Shown: in pieces, positions 52,252 to 61,317 of the stretch | How positions within the stretch are numbered: the stretch's first letter is position 1 | How the letters are laid out: each line of letters starts with the position of its first letter | Assembly (NCBI RefSeq): GCF_037969725.1 | Contig: NZ_CP150203.1 | Span: 5,594,001 to 5,658,000 of the forward strand | Length of the DNA stretch: 64,000 nt | Reading direction: 5' to 3' | Source of the DNA: Paenibacillus sp. FSL W8-0426 | Lineage (GTDB): Bacteria; Bacillota; Bacilli; Paenibacillales; Paenibacillaceae | The notes under the pieces: model-generated | The model's database searches: none | What the model saw: only the letters and a program-made list of their open reading frames with translations | What the model was told of the DNA's origin: nothing | Translations under genes and position numbers: made by a program

Positions 52252-52869
52252 ATGAGAAGAAAAGAATTCAGCGTGAGTGAAGAACAGGAAATCGAAGCAT
52301 TTTTGAACGAGGCTTCATTTGGTTTTCTGGGAACGATTGGCACGGACGGCTCGCCTCGGGTAACGCCGCTGAACTTTGTTTATATGGAGGGATGCTTCTA
52401 TTTCCATGGCAGTCTGGCCGGAGAGAAGATGAAACAGATCAAACAGGATTCCTCCGTCAGCTTTACGGTCGCCGAGGAGTTTTCCTTGATTCCTTCCTAC
52501 TTCAGCGATCCCGAGCTCGCTTGCCCGGCAACCTCGTTTTTTAAAAGCGTCATGGCTTTCGGACAAGCCGAAGTCGTCTCCGACCTGCACACCAAAGGGA
52601 AGGCGCTGCAACGATTCATGGAAAAGCTTCAACCGCAGGGCGGTTACGTTCCCATCGATGCGAATGATTCCCGTTATGCAGGCCGCCTCAAAGCGGTCGC
52701 GGTGGTCCGCATCGTTCCCGAACGCCTCAGCGCCAAATTCAAATTCGGGCAAAACCTGGCGGCAGACCGGTTCGAGCACATTAACGGCGAACTGCAGCGC
52801 CGAGACGAAGGCCGGGATGCCGAAACCGCCGAAATGATGCGAAAGTACTGTCCTTTTCACCAGAAGTGA
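52252..52869 (+). CDS. Pyridoxamine 5'-phosphate oxidase-like FMN-binding protein
   Basis: A 205-residue split-barrel flavoprotein. Blocks LNEASFGFLGTIGTDGSPRVTPLNF, YFHGSLAGEKMKQIK and GRLKAVAVVRIVPERLSAKFKFGQN are typical of the PNPOx-like/NimA group. The start at 52252 has AAGGGGG upstream. It is divergent from the MocR-like regulator at 50654, which probably controls it. Its substrate is unknown. Confidence 0.8.
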   Translation: MRRKEFSVSEEQEIEAFLNEASFGFLGTIGTDGSPRVTPLNFVYMEGCFYFHGSLAGEKMKQIKQDSSVSFTVAEEFSLIPSYFSDPELACPATSFFKSVMAFGQAEVVSDLHTKGKALQRFMEKLQPQGGYVPIDANDSRYAGRLKAVAVVRIVPERLSAKFKFGQNLAADRFEHINGELQRRDEGRDAETAEMMRKYCPFHQK

Positions 52870-53046
52870 CCGTTCATTGTATGTGAAAACAGGGAGCGCT
52901 TTTTCGTCTTTCCAAGCCAATTCTCCTCCTGCAACAACGCGGTGAAGTGTAATAACTGTCATTATGCGTAATTTCCGTGACGGGTTGCATGCAAGGTGAT
53001 ATAATGTTAGGCAGTTGAATCCCAAAGACTTGGAAGGATGAAAATA

Positions 53047-54345
53047 ATGAATCCACTGGCTGAACAGTTGAACGAAAGTATTCAGGCAGGCAGCAGTCAC
53101 GTCTACTCCATGCTGTCGCAGCTCGGAAAGGAAATCTATTTCCCGAAAGAAGGCATTCTGAGTCAGTCTGCCGAAGCGGCAAGCCTGGCCAAAACCTATA
53201 ACGCAACGATTGGTATTGCCCTTGAAGGCGGCGTACCGATGCATCTTCCTGTCATTCAGGAGAAGCTCTCCGCATATGAACCCAAGGATCTGTATCCTTA
53301 CGCTCCGCCTGCGGGCAAGCCTGAGCTGCGGAAAGTTTGGAGAGAGAAGTTGCTGAAGGAAACGCCTTCCCTGGAAGGCAAAAGCTTCGGCAATCCGATT
53401 GTAACCAATGCATTGACGCACGGACTCAGCATCGTAGCCGACCTGTTTGCCGATGAAGGGGACGCTGTGATTTATCCGGATAAAAACTGGGAAAATTATG
53501 AGCTGACCTTCGGAATTCGCCGTCACAGCCAGTTGGTTCATTATCCCCTGTTTAACGAAGACTTGACGTTCAACAGCGAAGGTCTGCTGAATGCACTTCT
53601 TGCACAGAAAGACAAGGGCAAAGCCATCGTGCTGCTTAACTTCCCGAACAATCCGACAGGTTACACGCCGGGTGCCGAAGAAGCAGACCTGATCGTGGAT
53701 ACGATTCGCCAGGCTGCGGAAGCAGGCGTCGATGTGGTTGCTGTTACGGATGATGCCTACTATGGCTTGTTCTTCGAAGATTCCATTCACGAGTCGTTGT
53801 TCGGTAAGCTGGCCGGCATTCACCCGCGGGTCCTTGCTGTCAAGATCGATGGCGCGACCAAGGAAGAATTCGTATGGGGCTTCCGCGTCGGTTTCATCAC
53901 GTATGCCCACGAGGACGCCGGCGTTCTGAATGCACTGGAGCAGAAGACGCTGGGCATCATCCGTGCCACGATTTCCAGCGGTCCGCATCCGTCTCAAACC
54001 TTTGTGCTGGATGCACTCAAGGCAGAAGGGTTCGAAGCCCAAAAACGGGAGAAGTTCGAAATTATGAAAGGCCGTGCCAACAAAGTAAAGGAACTGCTTG
54101 ACAGCGGCAAATACGGCGATGCACTGCAATATTATCCGTTCAACTCCGGTTATTTCATGTGCCTGAAGCTTAAAGATGTCAGTGCGGAAGCACTCCGCAA
54201 CCATCTGCTGCAGCAATACGGCGTAGGTACCATCGCATTGGGAGAAACGGATTTGCGCGTAGCCTTCTCCTGCATCGAGGAGTCCTCGCTTGAGGATCTG
54301 TTTGATACCATTCATCGCAGCGTTCTGGAACTGCAAGCCAATTAA
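53047..54345 (+). CDS. Class I/II PLP-dependent aminotransferase
   Basis: A 432-residue fold-type I aminotransferase. Visible are LNFPNNPTGYTP, the Asp-Tyr pair in VTDDAYYGLFFEDS, and the PLP lysine in VKIDGATKEEFVWGFRVGF. The start at 53047 has GGAAGG nine bases before it. It is unusual in its loop sequences but has all key residues. It is a single-gene unit with a hairpin terminator at 54409; its substrate is not predictable. Confidence 0.85.
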   Translation: MNPLAEQLNESIQAGSSHVYSMLSQLGKEIYFPKEGILSQSAEAASLAKTYNATIGIALEGGVPMHLPVIQEKLSAYEPKDLYPYAPPAGKPELRKVWREKLLKETPSLEGKSFGNPIVTNALTHGLSIVADLFADEGDAVIYPDKNWENYELTFGIRRHSQLVHYPLFNEDLTFNSEGLLNALLAQKDKGKAIVLLNFPNNPTGYTPGAEEADLIVDTIRQAAEAGVDVVAVTDDAYYGLFFEDSIHESLFGKLAGIHPRVLAVKIDGATKEEFVWGFRVGFITYAHEDAGVLNALEQKTLGIIRATISSGPHPSQTFVLDALKAEGFEAQKREKFEIMKGRANKVKELLDSGKYGDALQYYPFNSGYFMCLKLKDVSAEALRNHLLQQYGVGTIALGETDLRVAFSCIEESSLEDLFDTIHRSVLELQAN

Positions 54346-54408
54346 ATATAGGATAAAACGCCTATTCCATAAAAACGGAGACGGGGCTGCATTGCTCTCC
54401 TCATTCCG

Positions 54409-54453
54409 AACACCTCTCTTGAAACATGCCCGCATGCGACAAGGGAGGTGTTC
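54409..54453 (+). terminator. Hairpin terminator after the aminotransferase
   Basis: AACACCTC-T-CTTG, about 18 bases, CAAG-G-GAGGTGTT, followed by a short T-rich stretch. Confidence 0.7.
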
Positions 54454-54541
54454 TTGCGTTTACGGAAGTGCAATCCGGCGCCCAAACCTTCTTTTTCCTT
54501 TGGAAACGGGGCACTTGCCCAATCAACTTATACCCACGGCT

Positions 54542-54550
54542 CATAATATA
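54542..54550 (+). promoter_or_regulatory. Sigma-K-like -10 element before the YjcZ-type gene
   Basis: CATAATATA fits CATAnnnTA exactly, 47 nt upstream of the start codon. AC at 54526-54527 could be the -35, but its spacing (14) is short. Confidence 0.35.
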
Positions 54551-54597
54551 CGGTGTACGCAAAGGCGTGCCAACAACGAACCGAAAGGGGAATGACC

Positions 54598-54723
54598 ATG
54601 TCTGGCGTTGAAGAAACAAGAGGCGGTTACGGATACTGTGGCGGTGGATTCACAAGTACAGGTGCTATTCTTGTACTGTTCATCCTGCTCGTGATCATTA
54701 CGAAATCGTTCCTCTGTTGTTAG
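54598..54723 (+). CDS. YjcZ/SscA-family small sporulation protein
   Basis: A 41-residue protein. MSGVEETRGGYGYCGGGFTS is followed by one hydrophobic helix (GAILVLFILLVIITKSF) and the end LCC. The Gly/Tyr-rich start plus single helix is the YjcZ/SscA pattern; those proteins are made in sporulating cells and take part in spore assembly. The ATG at 54598 has GAAAGGGG upstream; an in-frame ATG two codons earlier is less well placed. A sigma-K-like -10 lies upstream. Confidence 0.85.
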   Translation: MSGVEETRGGYGYCGGGFTSTGAILVLFILLVIITKSFLCC

Positions 54724-54770
54724 TACCATAACTCCGGCGCGGTATAAACGCTTCGGCCCGAACTAACGCA

Positions 54771-54810
54771 AAAACGGTTGACCCGGAACTTCCCCTGGAT
54801 CAACCGTTTC
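54771..54810. terminator. Bidirectional terminator between the YjcZ-type gene and ecsB
   Basis: AAACGGTTGA, about 18 bases, TCAACCGTTT with A/T tracts at both ends. It serves the plus-strand YjcZ-type gene and the minus-strand ecsAB. Confidence 0.85.
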
Positions 54811-54861
54811 TTCAACTCTAAGAACTGTCGCAAATGCCATTAACCAAATAGCGAATGAGCT

Positions 54862-56079
54862 CTATATGTCCTCTTCTTCCTTCAACCATTTGTTTCTTTG
54901 GGATCTTCTCATCAGGTACGCAACCGCAACGCCAAGGACCAGTGCTGCCCCGATGATCCCCAAACCGTCCATTCCCGCGGTGAGCATCGGCAGCCATAGC
55001 AGGAGTGCGAAACCCGCATGGAGGTGAAAAATAAAACCAAGCACCTGGGAACGACGGCTTTCTTCGGTAATCGGATAAATCATGATCCAGAACGATTCGG
55101 CATGGGCACGGCGCAACGACCCCAGCTGGACCCCGGCGATCAGCAGGAAGAACAAATACACGCCGAGGCCAAAGTAAGTGCCTGCCGTCCACCACGTCAA
55201 TAACATGCCCAGCAAAATCAGACGCACCACGATCGGAAATACTTCGGTCCGAATAAACGTTTTGGTGATCAAATACTGGTAAGCCTTCTCGGGTTTCCAA
55301 GGCAAGCCGCTTCCCCACTTGCTCAACCAGCGGCGTGCGCTGACCTTCTGCCCTGAAGATGGGACATCCACAAACCATCCCAGCGTTTGCATGACTCTCG
55401 CGCTTTGGGATTGCTCCACTCGAATCAGGCGTTCCCAGGCTACCCGATGTTTATGCGGAATTCGCAATGCCACGAGGTAAAGCACGGCAAGCAGCAATTC
55501 GAACCAGATGCTTCGCTGCAGCGGATGCCACAACCAGGCGGCCACCGCCAGAATGACCACAGCCCAGCGCAGCAGCCGGTACCCTCGGGCTGCGCCGTAT
55601 TGGACCATGCGGAGCTCCTGCCAAGCTCCATAGCTGGACACTCCTTTCCATGCGAGCAGCAGCAGCAAAAACCACCCGAACGGACGCGCATCCGCGTCGG
55701 CGCGCACATAGAGCGGCCATAACGTCACGTAAACGATCAGTAGTCCGATACACTTATAGATCACGCCGCGCGAGAAACTGTTTTTCAAATACTCTTGCAT
55801 CCGATGCTCCTGCGGCCTGAGAAAAACGATGTCTGCCGGCTGTAAATACGTACGATATCCCGCAAAAATGGCCAGCGGGGCAAGCAAAAGCAACGCGACC
55901 CAGCGAATTGGAAAACCTGCAGGAATACGTTGTACGAAAGAGGTATACCAGGCGGAAAATGCAATGACCACAAACAGAAAGACCATGGCAACGCCGCTCT
56001 GGATCACGTAACCTATGTACGGAACGATGTTGTTCCAGAACCCTGTGCGTCTTTGCTTCCAAAGCTGTTTCAGATCCAT
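54862..56079 (-). CDS. ecsB: ABC transporter permease EcsB
   Basis: A 405-residue integral membrane protein with about eight to ten helices. The start LWKQRRTGFWNNIVPYIGYV, PADIVFLRPQEHRM (cytoplasmic loop) and PYLIT-like segments match EcsB. EcsAB in Bacillus affects protein secretion, sporulation and intramembrane protease activity. The start is 3 nt after the EcsA stop, so they are coupled. The C-terminus is acidic (EEEDI). Confidence 0.88.
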   Translation of the reverse strand: MDLKQLWKQRRTGFWNNIVPYIGYVIQSGVAMVFLFVVIAFSAWYTSFVQRIPAGFPIRWVALLLLAPLAIFAGYRTYLQPADIVFLRPQEHRMQEYLKNSFSRGVIYKCIGLLIVYVTLWPLYVRADADARPFGWFLLLLLAWKGVSSYGAWQELRMVQYGAARGYRLLRWAVVILAVAAWLWHPLQRSIWFELLLAVLYLVALRIPHKHRVAWERLIRVEQSQSARVMQTLGWFVDVPSSGQKVSARRWLSKWGSGLPWKPEKAYQYLITKTFIRTEVFPIVVRLILLGMLLTWWTAGTYFGLGVYLFFLLIAGVQLGSLRRAHAESFWIMIYPITEESRRSQVLGFIFHLHAGFALLLWLPMLTAGMDGLGIIGAALVLGVAVAYLMRRSQRNKWLKEEEDI

Positions 56080-56081
56080 GC

Positions 56082-56843
56082 CTAATCCCTGCCTTGCACG
56101 AGCGAATAGAACATTTGCTCCAGCGTGGCATCCGGCTGCCCGGACTGGTTCCGAAGCTCGCCCAGCGTGCCTTGGGCAATGACATGCCCGCGATGCAGCA
56201 CCACGAAACGATCGCAGTAATTCTCGATGGTCGACAAAATGTGGGAACTCAGCAAAATGGATGATCCGGCCGCTTTCATCTCAAGCATGAAATCCAGCAA
56301 GGAACGTATCCCTAGCGGATCAAGCCCGAGGAAGGGTTCGTCAATGATATAGAGCGGCGGCCCGGCCACGAACGCACACATGATCATCACCTTCTGCCGC
56401 ATGCCTTTGGACAGATGCGTGGACAAGCTGGCGCTCTTTTCGCGCATGCGGAACAAGTCCAGCAGCTTCTCCGTACGCTGCTTGAAATCGGCTTCCGATA
56501 CGCCATAAGCCCGTGCCGTGAATTCCAAATGCTCCATGACGGTCATCTCATCATATAACTCCGGCGACTCGGGGACAAAAGCCATCGCAGACTGATAGAT
56601 TTGCGCATCCTCTTCCCGCGTCTTGCCCATCACCCGCACATCGCCCTGCTGCGGGCTCATCAAACCCAAAATATGCTTCATGGTTGTGCTCTTGCCCGCG
56701 CCGTTCAGGCCAATCAGTCCAACCATCTCTCCGCGTCCGACCTGAAGGTCGATGCCATGCAATACAGGGCGCTTGGCACTGTAACCTCCGCTCAGGCCGC
56801 TGATTTGCAACACAGGTTCAGTGTTATTCATGCATCCATGCAC
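56082..56843 (-). CDS. ecsA: ABC transporter ATPase EcsA
   Basis: A 253-residue ATPase. Walker A is GLNGAGKST, the Q-loop is FVPESPELYDEMTVMEHLEF, the signature is LSKGMRQKV, and Walker B is LYIIDEPFLGLDP. The EcsA-type LSKGMRQKVMIMCAFV block is characteristic. AAAGAGG lies just upstream of 56843; an internal ATG at 56831 is the alternative. It powers the EcsB channel encoded next. No ecsC follows. Confidence 0.9.
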   Translation of the reverse strand: MHGCMNNTEPVLQISGLSGGYSAKRPVLHGIDLQVGRGEMVGLIGLNGAGKSTTMKHILGLMSPQQGDVRVMGKTREEDAQIYQSAMAFVPESPELYDEMTVMEHLEFTARAYGVSEADFKQRTEKLLDLFRMREKSASLSTHLSKGMRQKVMIMCAFVAGPPLYIIDEPFLGLDPLGIRSLLDFMLEMKAAGSSILLSSHILSTIENYCDRFVVLHRGHVIAQGTLGELRNQSGQPDATLEQMFYSLVQGRD

Positions 56844-56858
56844 CTCTTTCGTCAGCGA

Positions 56859-58226
56859 TTATTGTTCGGAACGAGGCTTGTTCTCCTTGCTCCATTTCGG
56901 CGCTCCTTTGTTTTTTCGATCCTGTTCGCGCTCGGATCTGCCGCCGGCGGCTTTGCTGCCTCCGCGCTGGTTGGATATCGCTGCCCGCGCTCCGCTGCCA
57001 CGGCTCGCCTGACCAGGTTTGCGCCCCTTGGAAAGGCCGGCAGCCCCTGCTGCTCCACGTTCGCCGCCTGAGCGTGCATCGGTATGCTTGTCGGATTCGA
57101 TGACCTTGCCGCCGTATAGTGCACGTTCCTTGATGTCGATACCCAGTTCACGCGCAAATTTGCGCATGATAAACACCTGTTTCTCGTCCACGATCGACAG
57201 CACGATCCCGCTGCGTCCCATTCGCCCCGTTCGGCCCGCACGGTGGACATAATGTTCCGAATCGAAGGCCGGGTCATAGTTGATGACCATAGGCAAGCCT
57301 TCGATGTCTAGCCCTCTGGCCGCCACTTCGCTGGCGATCAGCAATTTGATTTTTCCGTTGCGGAAGCTGGACAGCACGTTGCTGCGCGTCACTTTGTCGG
57401 CATCCCCGTACAATGCGGCGGCGGACAAGCCGAGATGGTTCATTTTCGCCTCAACCTCGCCAATGTCCTCGGTTGCGTTGACAAAAACGATGGCCCGATC
57501 CGGATTATATTGTCTTACCAGACGACGCAGCAGGTCGATTTTATCCCGTTCCTCCCCGACGAAGTAATAATGCTCCAATCCTGAAGCCGTAGCTTGGTCC
57601 GGCGCAATCCCGATATGCACCGGTTCCTTCATTTCGCGTTTGGCCAGCGCCGACGTATGTTCGTCCATCGTGGCCGACAGGAAGACGAGTTGACGATCCC
57701 GCAGCGCGCTTCGCAGAATGAAATCCACGTCGCTGGCTCCGCCAAGCTGGAACACCTGATCCGCTTCATCGATCACGATCGTCGATACGTTGTGCATTTT
57801 CAGCTTTTTCATCGTAATCAATTCCTTGAGCCGTCCTGGCGTACCTACGACCAATTCCGGGTGTTCACGCAATTTCTCTACCTGACGTTTAACCGCTGCG
57901 CCTCCGATGAGTCCCAGCACGCCAATGCCGCGACCTTCTCCATACCGTTGTCCCTCCCGCACGATTTGCATGGCGAGCTCTTGAGTCGGGGCGATGACCA
58001 GCTTCTGCGTTCCTTTCACGTCGCTTTTGACGGTTTGCAGCAGCGGCAGCAAATATGCCAGCGTTTTGCCTGTTCCCGTTTGGGATTTGGCGACTACGTC
58101 GCGCCCTTCCAGCATGACCGGGATCGTCTGAGCCTGCACGGGGGAAGGCTGTGTAATGTCATGGCTGGCCAGTACCGCTTCCAGGTCCTGATCCACGCCA
58201 ATTGAAGCAAATGTTTCATTCGTCAT
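56859..58226 (-). CDS. DEAD-box RNA helicase (YfmL-like)
   Basis: A 455-residue helicase. The Q motif region ITQPSPVQAQTIP is followed by motif I SQTGTGKT, Ia PTQELAMQI, Ib TPGRL, II (DEAD) VIDEADQVF, III LSATM, and domain 2 motifs IV IVFVNATED, V ASEVAARGLDIEG and VI HRAGRTGRMGRSG. The last 70 residues form an Arg/Gly/Ser-rich RNA-binding tail. The core resembles B. subtilis YfmL, which helps 50S assembly. EcsA begins 16 nt past its stop, so they may share a transcript. Confidence 0.9.
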   Translation of the reverse strand: MTNETFASIGVDQDLEAVLASHDITQPSPVQAQTIPVMLEGRDVVAKSQTGTGKTLAYLLPLLQTVKSDVKGTQKLVIAPTQELAMQIVREGQRYGEGRGIGVLGLIGGAAVKRQVEKLREHPELVVGTPGRLKELITMKKLKMHNVSTIVIDEADQVFQLGGASDVDFILRSALRDRQLVFLSATMDEHTSALAKREMKEPVHIGIAPDQATASGLEHYYFVGEERDKIDLLRRLVRQYNPDRAIVFVNATEDIGEVEAKMNHLGLSAAALYGDADKVTRSNVLSSFRNGKIKLLIASEVAARGLDIEGLPMVINYDPAFDSEHYVHRAGRTGRMGRSGIVLSIVDEKQVFIMRKFARELGIDIKERALYGGKVIESDKHTDARSGGERGAAGAAGLSKGRKPGQASRGSGARAAISNQRGGSKAAGGRSEREQDRKNKGAPKWSKENKPRSEQ

Positions 58227-58341
58227 GATTGTCCATCCTTATTTAAAGTAATAGTTGCGCCAGTCTATCTTCACATTACCTTTCATTATATGCGAAAAAA
58301 GTCCACACACCAAATATCGGTTTGCAAAAAGTGGCATGTTC

Positions 58342-58373
58342 AAAAAAAATAAAGCCCCTCGCGGAGCTTTTTC
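58342..58373 (-). terminator. Terminator of the SDR gene
   Basis: On the minus strand AAGCTCC-GCGA-GGGGCTT followed by ATTTTTTTT, 35 nt past the stop of the reductase. Confidence 0.8.
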
Positions 58374-58407
58374 GGATGTTCCATATGATAAAACGATGGG
58401 TGCGACC

Positions 58408-59181
58408 TTATTTCTGATTCATCATGCCGTGGGTCAGACGGTCGGCAAGACGTGGGAACAGCTGGTACAGGCGTATGCCCGCCGACGCCAGTCGGGGCAG
58501 ATTCACTTCTTCCTTGCGTTTCTTCATCGCCCGGATCATGTGCGCGGCAACATCCTCCGGCTTCAGCATCATCCAGCGCACATTGTTGACATAGTTACCG
58601 GACGGGTCGGCACGGTCGAAAAACGGCGTATCGATCGGTCCTGGATTAATCGTGGTCACCACCACGCCCGTTTTGCGCAACTCCTGGCGCAGCGCATTGC
58701 TAAAACCAAGAACGGCATGTTTCGTCGCCGTGTAGGAAGCCGACTTGGCTGTACCGATCTTTCCGGCCATAGAGGCCACATTGACGATCTGGCCCTTGCC
58801 ACGTTTCAGCATTTGGGGCAGCACGGCTTTTGTACAGCGCACAATCCCCATGTAGTTGACATTCATCATCTCTTCGAACTCCTGCACCGTCATGTCTGCG
58901 ATTGCCGCAAACCTGCCGTAGCCTGCATTGTTCACCAAAATGTCCACTTGGCCGTACTTCTTCATCACGCTGTCCACGGCTGCCTGAACCTGTGTATCAT
59001 CGGTGACATCCAGCTCAAGCAATTCATGTCGTCCTGTTAACGAAGCTCCGATTCCTTCGAGCCTGTCCCGCGAACGGGCAGCCAAAACGGGAATGGCACC
59101 TTCTTCAATCAGCATTCGGGCACAGAGCTCGCCGATGCCGCTCGATGCGCCCGTAATGAAAACGATCTGGTCCTTCAACAT
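58408..59181 (-). CDS. Short-chain dehydrogenase/reductase
   Basis: A 257-residue classical SDR. The NAD(P) loop is FITGASSGIGEL (TGxxxGxG), NNAGYGRF follows, the catalytic triad is Ser in VNVASMAG, with Y and K in ASYTATKHAVLGF, then INPGPIDTPFF. Arg in RSRDRLEG after strand 2 favours NADPH. Substrate unknown. GGAGG precedes the start. It is a single unit ending in a strong terminator. Confidence 0.88.
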   Translation of the reverse strand: MLKDQIVFITGASSGIGELCARMLIEEGAIPVLAARSRDRLEGIGASLTGRHELLELDVTDDTQVQAAVDSVMKKYGQVDILVNNAGYGRFAAIADMTVQEFEEMMNVNYMGIVRCTKAVLPQMLKRGKGQIVNVASMAGKIGTAKSASYTATKHAVLGFSNALRQELRKTGVVVTTINPGPIDTPFFDRADPSGNYVNNVRWMMLKPEDVAAHMIRAMKKRKEEVNLPRLASAGIRLYQLFPRLADRLTHGMMNQK

Positions 59182-59236
59182 ATCCGAAATCCTCCCGTAA
59201 TGAACGCTAATGCCCTTTCAGGCGTTTGGTTCCATT

Positions 59237-59695
59237 TTACGAGATCATGACTTGAATATCCATCTCACCGATACCGTCCATCATAAGCGGTATGCATAGT
59301 GCTTTCGAGGCATTGAACTCCGTCAGATGTTCCGACTTCATGACTTGTGGAGGCGTAATGTCTACAACTACGCCCTGGCTGGATAGTATGGTGCTTGCAT
59401 TCCCGCTGATCATGTTGCCAAGCTCCGAAATGGCGCTTTTGCTCATGTCATCCATCTCCGTAATCACAAAACCGCCCATCATGGCAGAAACGATTTTGAG
59501 CGCAACCTGCTCCTGAATGCCAAATACGATGTTTCCGCTCAGCTGCCCTGTCATGCCGATCACGATCCAAACATGGTCAGCAATGTACTCCACGTTCTTC
59601 ACGCCCAGATTCCCGGTGGAAGGTGAAACCTGAATAAGTTGCTCAAATACGTTTCGCGCGGATTCCAGGAAAGGATTAATCACTTCCGCTTTCAC
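59237..59695 (-). CDS. cheX: CheX-type chemotaxis phosphatase (CheY-P phosphatase family)
   Basis: A 152-residue CheC/CheX/FliY-family protein. The catalytic E-x-x-N of the phosphatase is in ISELGNMISGNAS (E91, N94). INPFLESARNVFEQLIQV and SGNIVFGI support CheX. It would dephosphorylate CheY-P and act in chemotactic adaptation. It is a solitary gene here, with no che operon adjacent. GGGGG lies upstream of the ATG. Confidence 0.88.
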   Translation of the reverse strand: MKAEVINPFLESARNVFEQLIQVSPSTGNLGVKNVEYIADHVWIVIGMTGQLSGNIVFGIQEQVALKIVSAMMGGFVITEMDDMSKSAISELGNMISGNASTILSSQGVVVDITPPQVMKSEHLTEFNASKALCIPLMMDGIGEMDIQVMIS

Positions 59696-60385
59696 TGTTT
59701 AATGTCCCCCTTACACTGGGTTATGGGTCACACACCAAAAGTCCCATTTTCAATAATTTCATTATACTTTATCACGTCCAAGAATTCATCATGAATTCGG
59801 CAAGGCATGTGCTCTATAATTTATCGTCATTGATAGATCAAATGTTTATAGCTGTTATTGGCGAATTCTCACAGCTTTTCTCCCCTGCCGGGCAAGAATT
59901 GGCGATTCCAGGGGGTAGAACTTTGGTTTTAGGACTATTTTACCTATATTTCGATGAGCTTCGGCGGGGAAAGAGAAAAATCATGTCCAGTGATATATGT
60001 ACCAACCCGTTGTACAGATTGTGCAAAAGTTGCTTCCATCTGCTTCATTGCCGTGCTGCCCCGTTTCCCATATAATTTAAAGTAACAGAACGATGACATG
60101 TTTGCGGGATTTTTTTACTCCCCCCTATATAAGTTGAACTATATATTTACACAACAACGGAGAGGACAGAACAAATCTGGAGAAGCGAAGCGTTCGCTTA
60201 AAGCTTTCTGAAAGAAAGCTGCATCGGAAGCGTAGGCTTATCCCCGGATTTCCCTCTTTGAGACAAAATTCAAAAAAATCTGGGGATAACAGCGATCGGA
60301 AGATGGTTCTGACCGCGCAGTGGTCCCGTGTAAAATCTTTTATTCAACTTATATAGTTGACAAGTTGATCGCAAGGAGGCCAACC
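59696..60385. other. 690-bp gap carrying structured element copy B
   Basis: Between cheX and the LysR gene. The right part is the repeat element (60125-60356). The left part has a plus frame (59791-60075) with no ribosome site or family match. A TATAAT at 60071 could be a promoter -10 for the transcript that includes the element and lysR. Confidence 0.5.
60125..60356 (+). ncRNA. Structured intergenic element, copy B (leader of lysR-type gene)
   Basis: 232 bp. Outer arms CTATATAAGTTGAA (60125-60138) and TTCAACTTATATAG (60343-60356) are a perfect 14-bp inverted pair. Inside are TTTACAC (60146-60152) with GTGTAAA (60328-60334), CAGAAC (60167-60172) with GTTCTG (60306-60311), hairpins at 60183-60199 and 60202-60220, and TTATCCCC (60238-60245) with GGGGATAA (60282-60289). 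The middle part matches copy A at 9735-9958 closely. The outer arms do not match yet also pair in copy A. It ends 29 nt before the LysR start. Confidence 0.6.
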
Positions 60386-61288
60386 ATGAATATCAGCCAA
60401 CTGGAAACGCTGATTACGATTTCCAAAACGATGAGCTTCCGCAAGGCAGGCGAGCTTTTGAATCTGACTCAACCTGCCGTTTCCGCCCAGATCAAAAGTC
60501 TGGAGGACGAATTCAACACCGTGCTCGTGGATCGCAATCAGCCCGTTACCCTCACGGACCGGGGGAAAGTATTTTTGGAGCATGCAGAGCGCATGCTGGA
60601 TATCGTGGATGAGCTGAAGCAAAAACTCTCGGATCTGGATGAGACCCCTCAAGGACATATCGTATTAGGGACAACCACTTCCATTGCCATTCAGATTTTG
60701 CCGCGCGTGCTGTCCTATTTTCAGGATCAATTTCCCTTGATCAAGACGAGCATTCAATCCATGCCCTCCTCGCAAATTTATACGCTGGTGGAGAGCGGGT
60801 TAATCGATATCGGCATCGGTTATCTGACGGAGCGCAATCCAAACCTGAATACGTCCGTGTTGTATTATGATACGTTTGAACTCATTGTTTCTCCTGCCCA
60901 TCCTTTGGCCAAACTAAAACATGCTTCAGTGGACGTACTGCGCGATATCCCGCTGATCCTGCTGTCGCCGGACACGGTTGGCCGCAAGTTTACGGAAGGC
61001 ATTCTCAAAAAACACGGCATCGAACCGAATGTGGTCATGGAGCTGTCCAGCAGCGAGGAAATCAAAAGGATGGTTGAAATCAACCTCGGAGCCTCGATCA
61101 TTTCCAAGCAGTCGGTCGCGCATGAACTCCGGCAAGGGACGCTGAAAATGATCCCGCTCGGCGAGCTTGAAGTCAGCCATCCTGTGGGCGTCATTTACAA
61201 AGCAAGCCGTTATCTCAACTCGGCCATGCAGCAGTTTTTGAGCGACCTCAAAGGCATGCCTGAAACGCAGTTCATCAGTTCGGAATAA
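60386..61288 (+). CDS. LysR-type transcriptional regulator
   Basis: A 300-residue LTTR. The HTH is at 1-60 (LETLITISKTMSFRKAGELL, LTQPAVSAQIKSLEDEF), then the effector domain (HIVLGTTTSIAIQILPRVLSYF, DIGIGYLTERN). The start at 60386 has AAGGAGG upstream; the open frame extends back through the repeat element but has no site. The hisJ-like gene follows at 30 nt on the same strand. Its ligand and target genes are not evident. Confidence 0.87.
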   Translation: MNISQLETLITISKTMSFRKAGELLNLTQPAVSAQIKSLEDEFNTVLVDRNQPVTLTDRGKVFLEHAERMLDIVDELKQKLSDLDETPQGHIVLGTTTSIAIQILPRVLSYFQDQFPLIKTSIQSMPSSQIYTLVESGLIDIGIGYLTERNPNLNTSVLYYDTFELIVSPAHPLAKLKHASVDVLRDIPLILLSPDTVGRKFTEGILKKHGIEPNVVMELSSSEEIKRMVEINLGASIISKQSVAHELRQGTLKMIPLGELEVSHPVGVIYKASRYLNSAMQQFLSDLKGMPETQFISSE

Positions 61289-61317
61289 GAAATTTGCCCG
61301 AGAAAGGAAGAACAGTC

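Noticed and set aside
52315-54435. 706-codon open frame on the minus strand across the PNPOx-like and aminotransferase genes
   Set aside because: Both plus-strand genes have clear family motifs and ribosome sites. The antisense frame crosses an intergenic region and shows no domain.
59791-60075. 94-residue plus-strand frame left of the repeat element
   Set aside because: No ribosome site, AT-rich spacer composition and no recognisable motif. It is treated as intergenic.
60125-60356. MITE reading of the repeat with 14-bp terminal inverted repeats
   Set aside because: Not fully excluded, but the arms differ completely in the other copy while remaining complementary, which a shared transposase recognition end would not do. 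No target-site duplication is visible.
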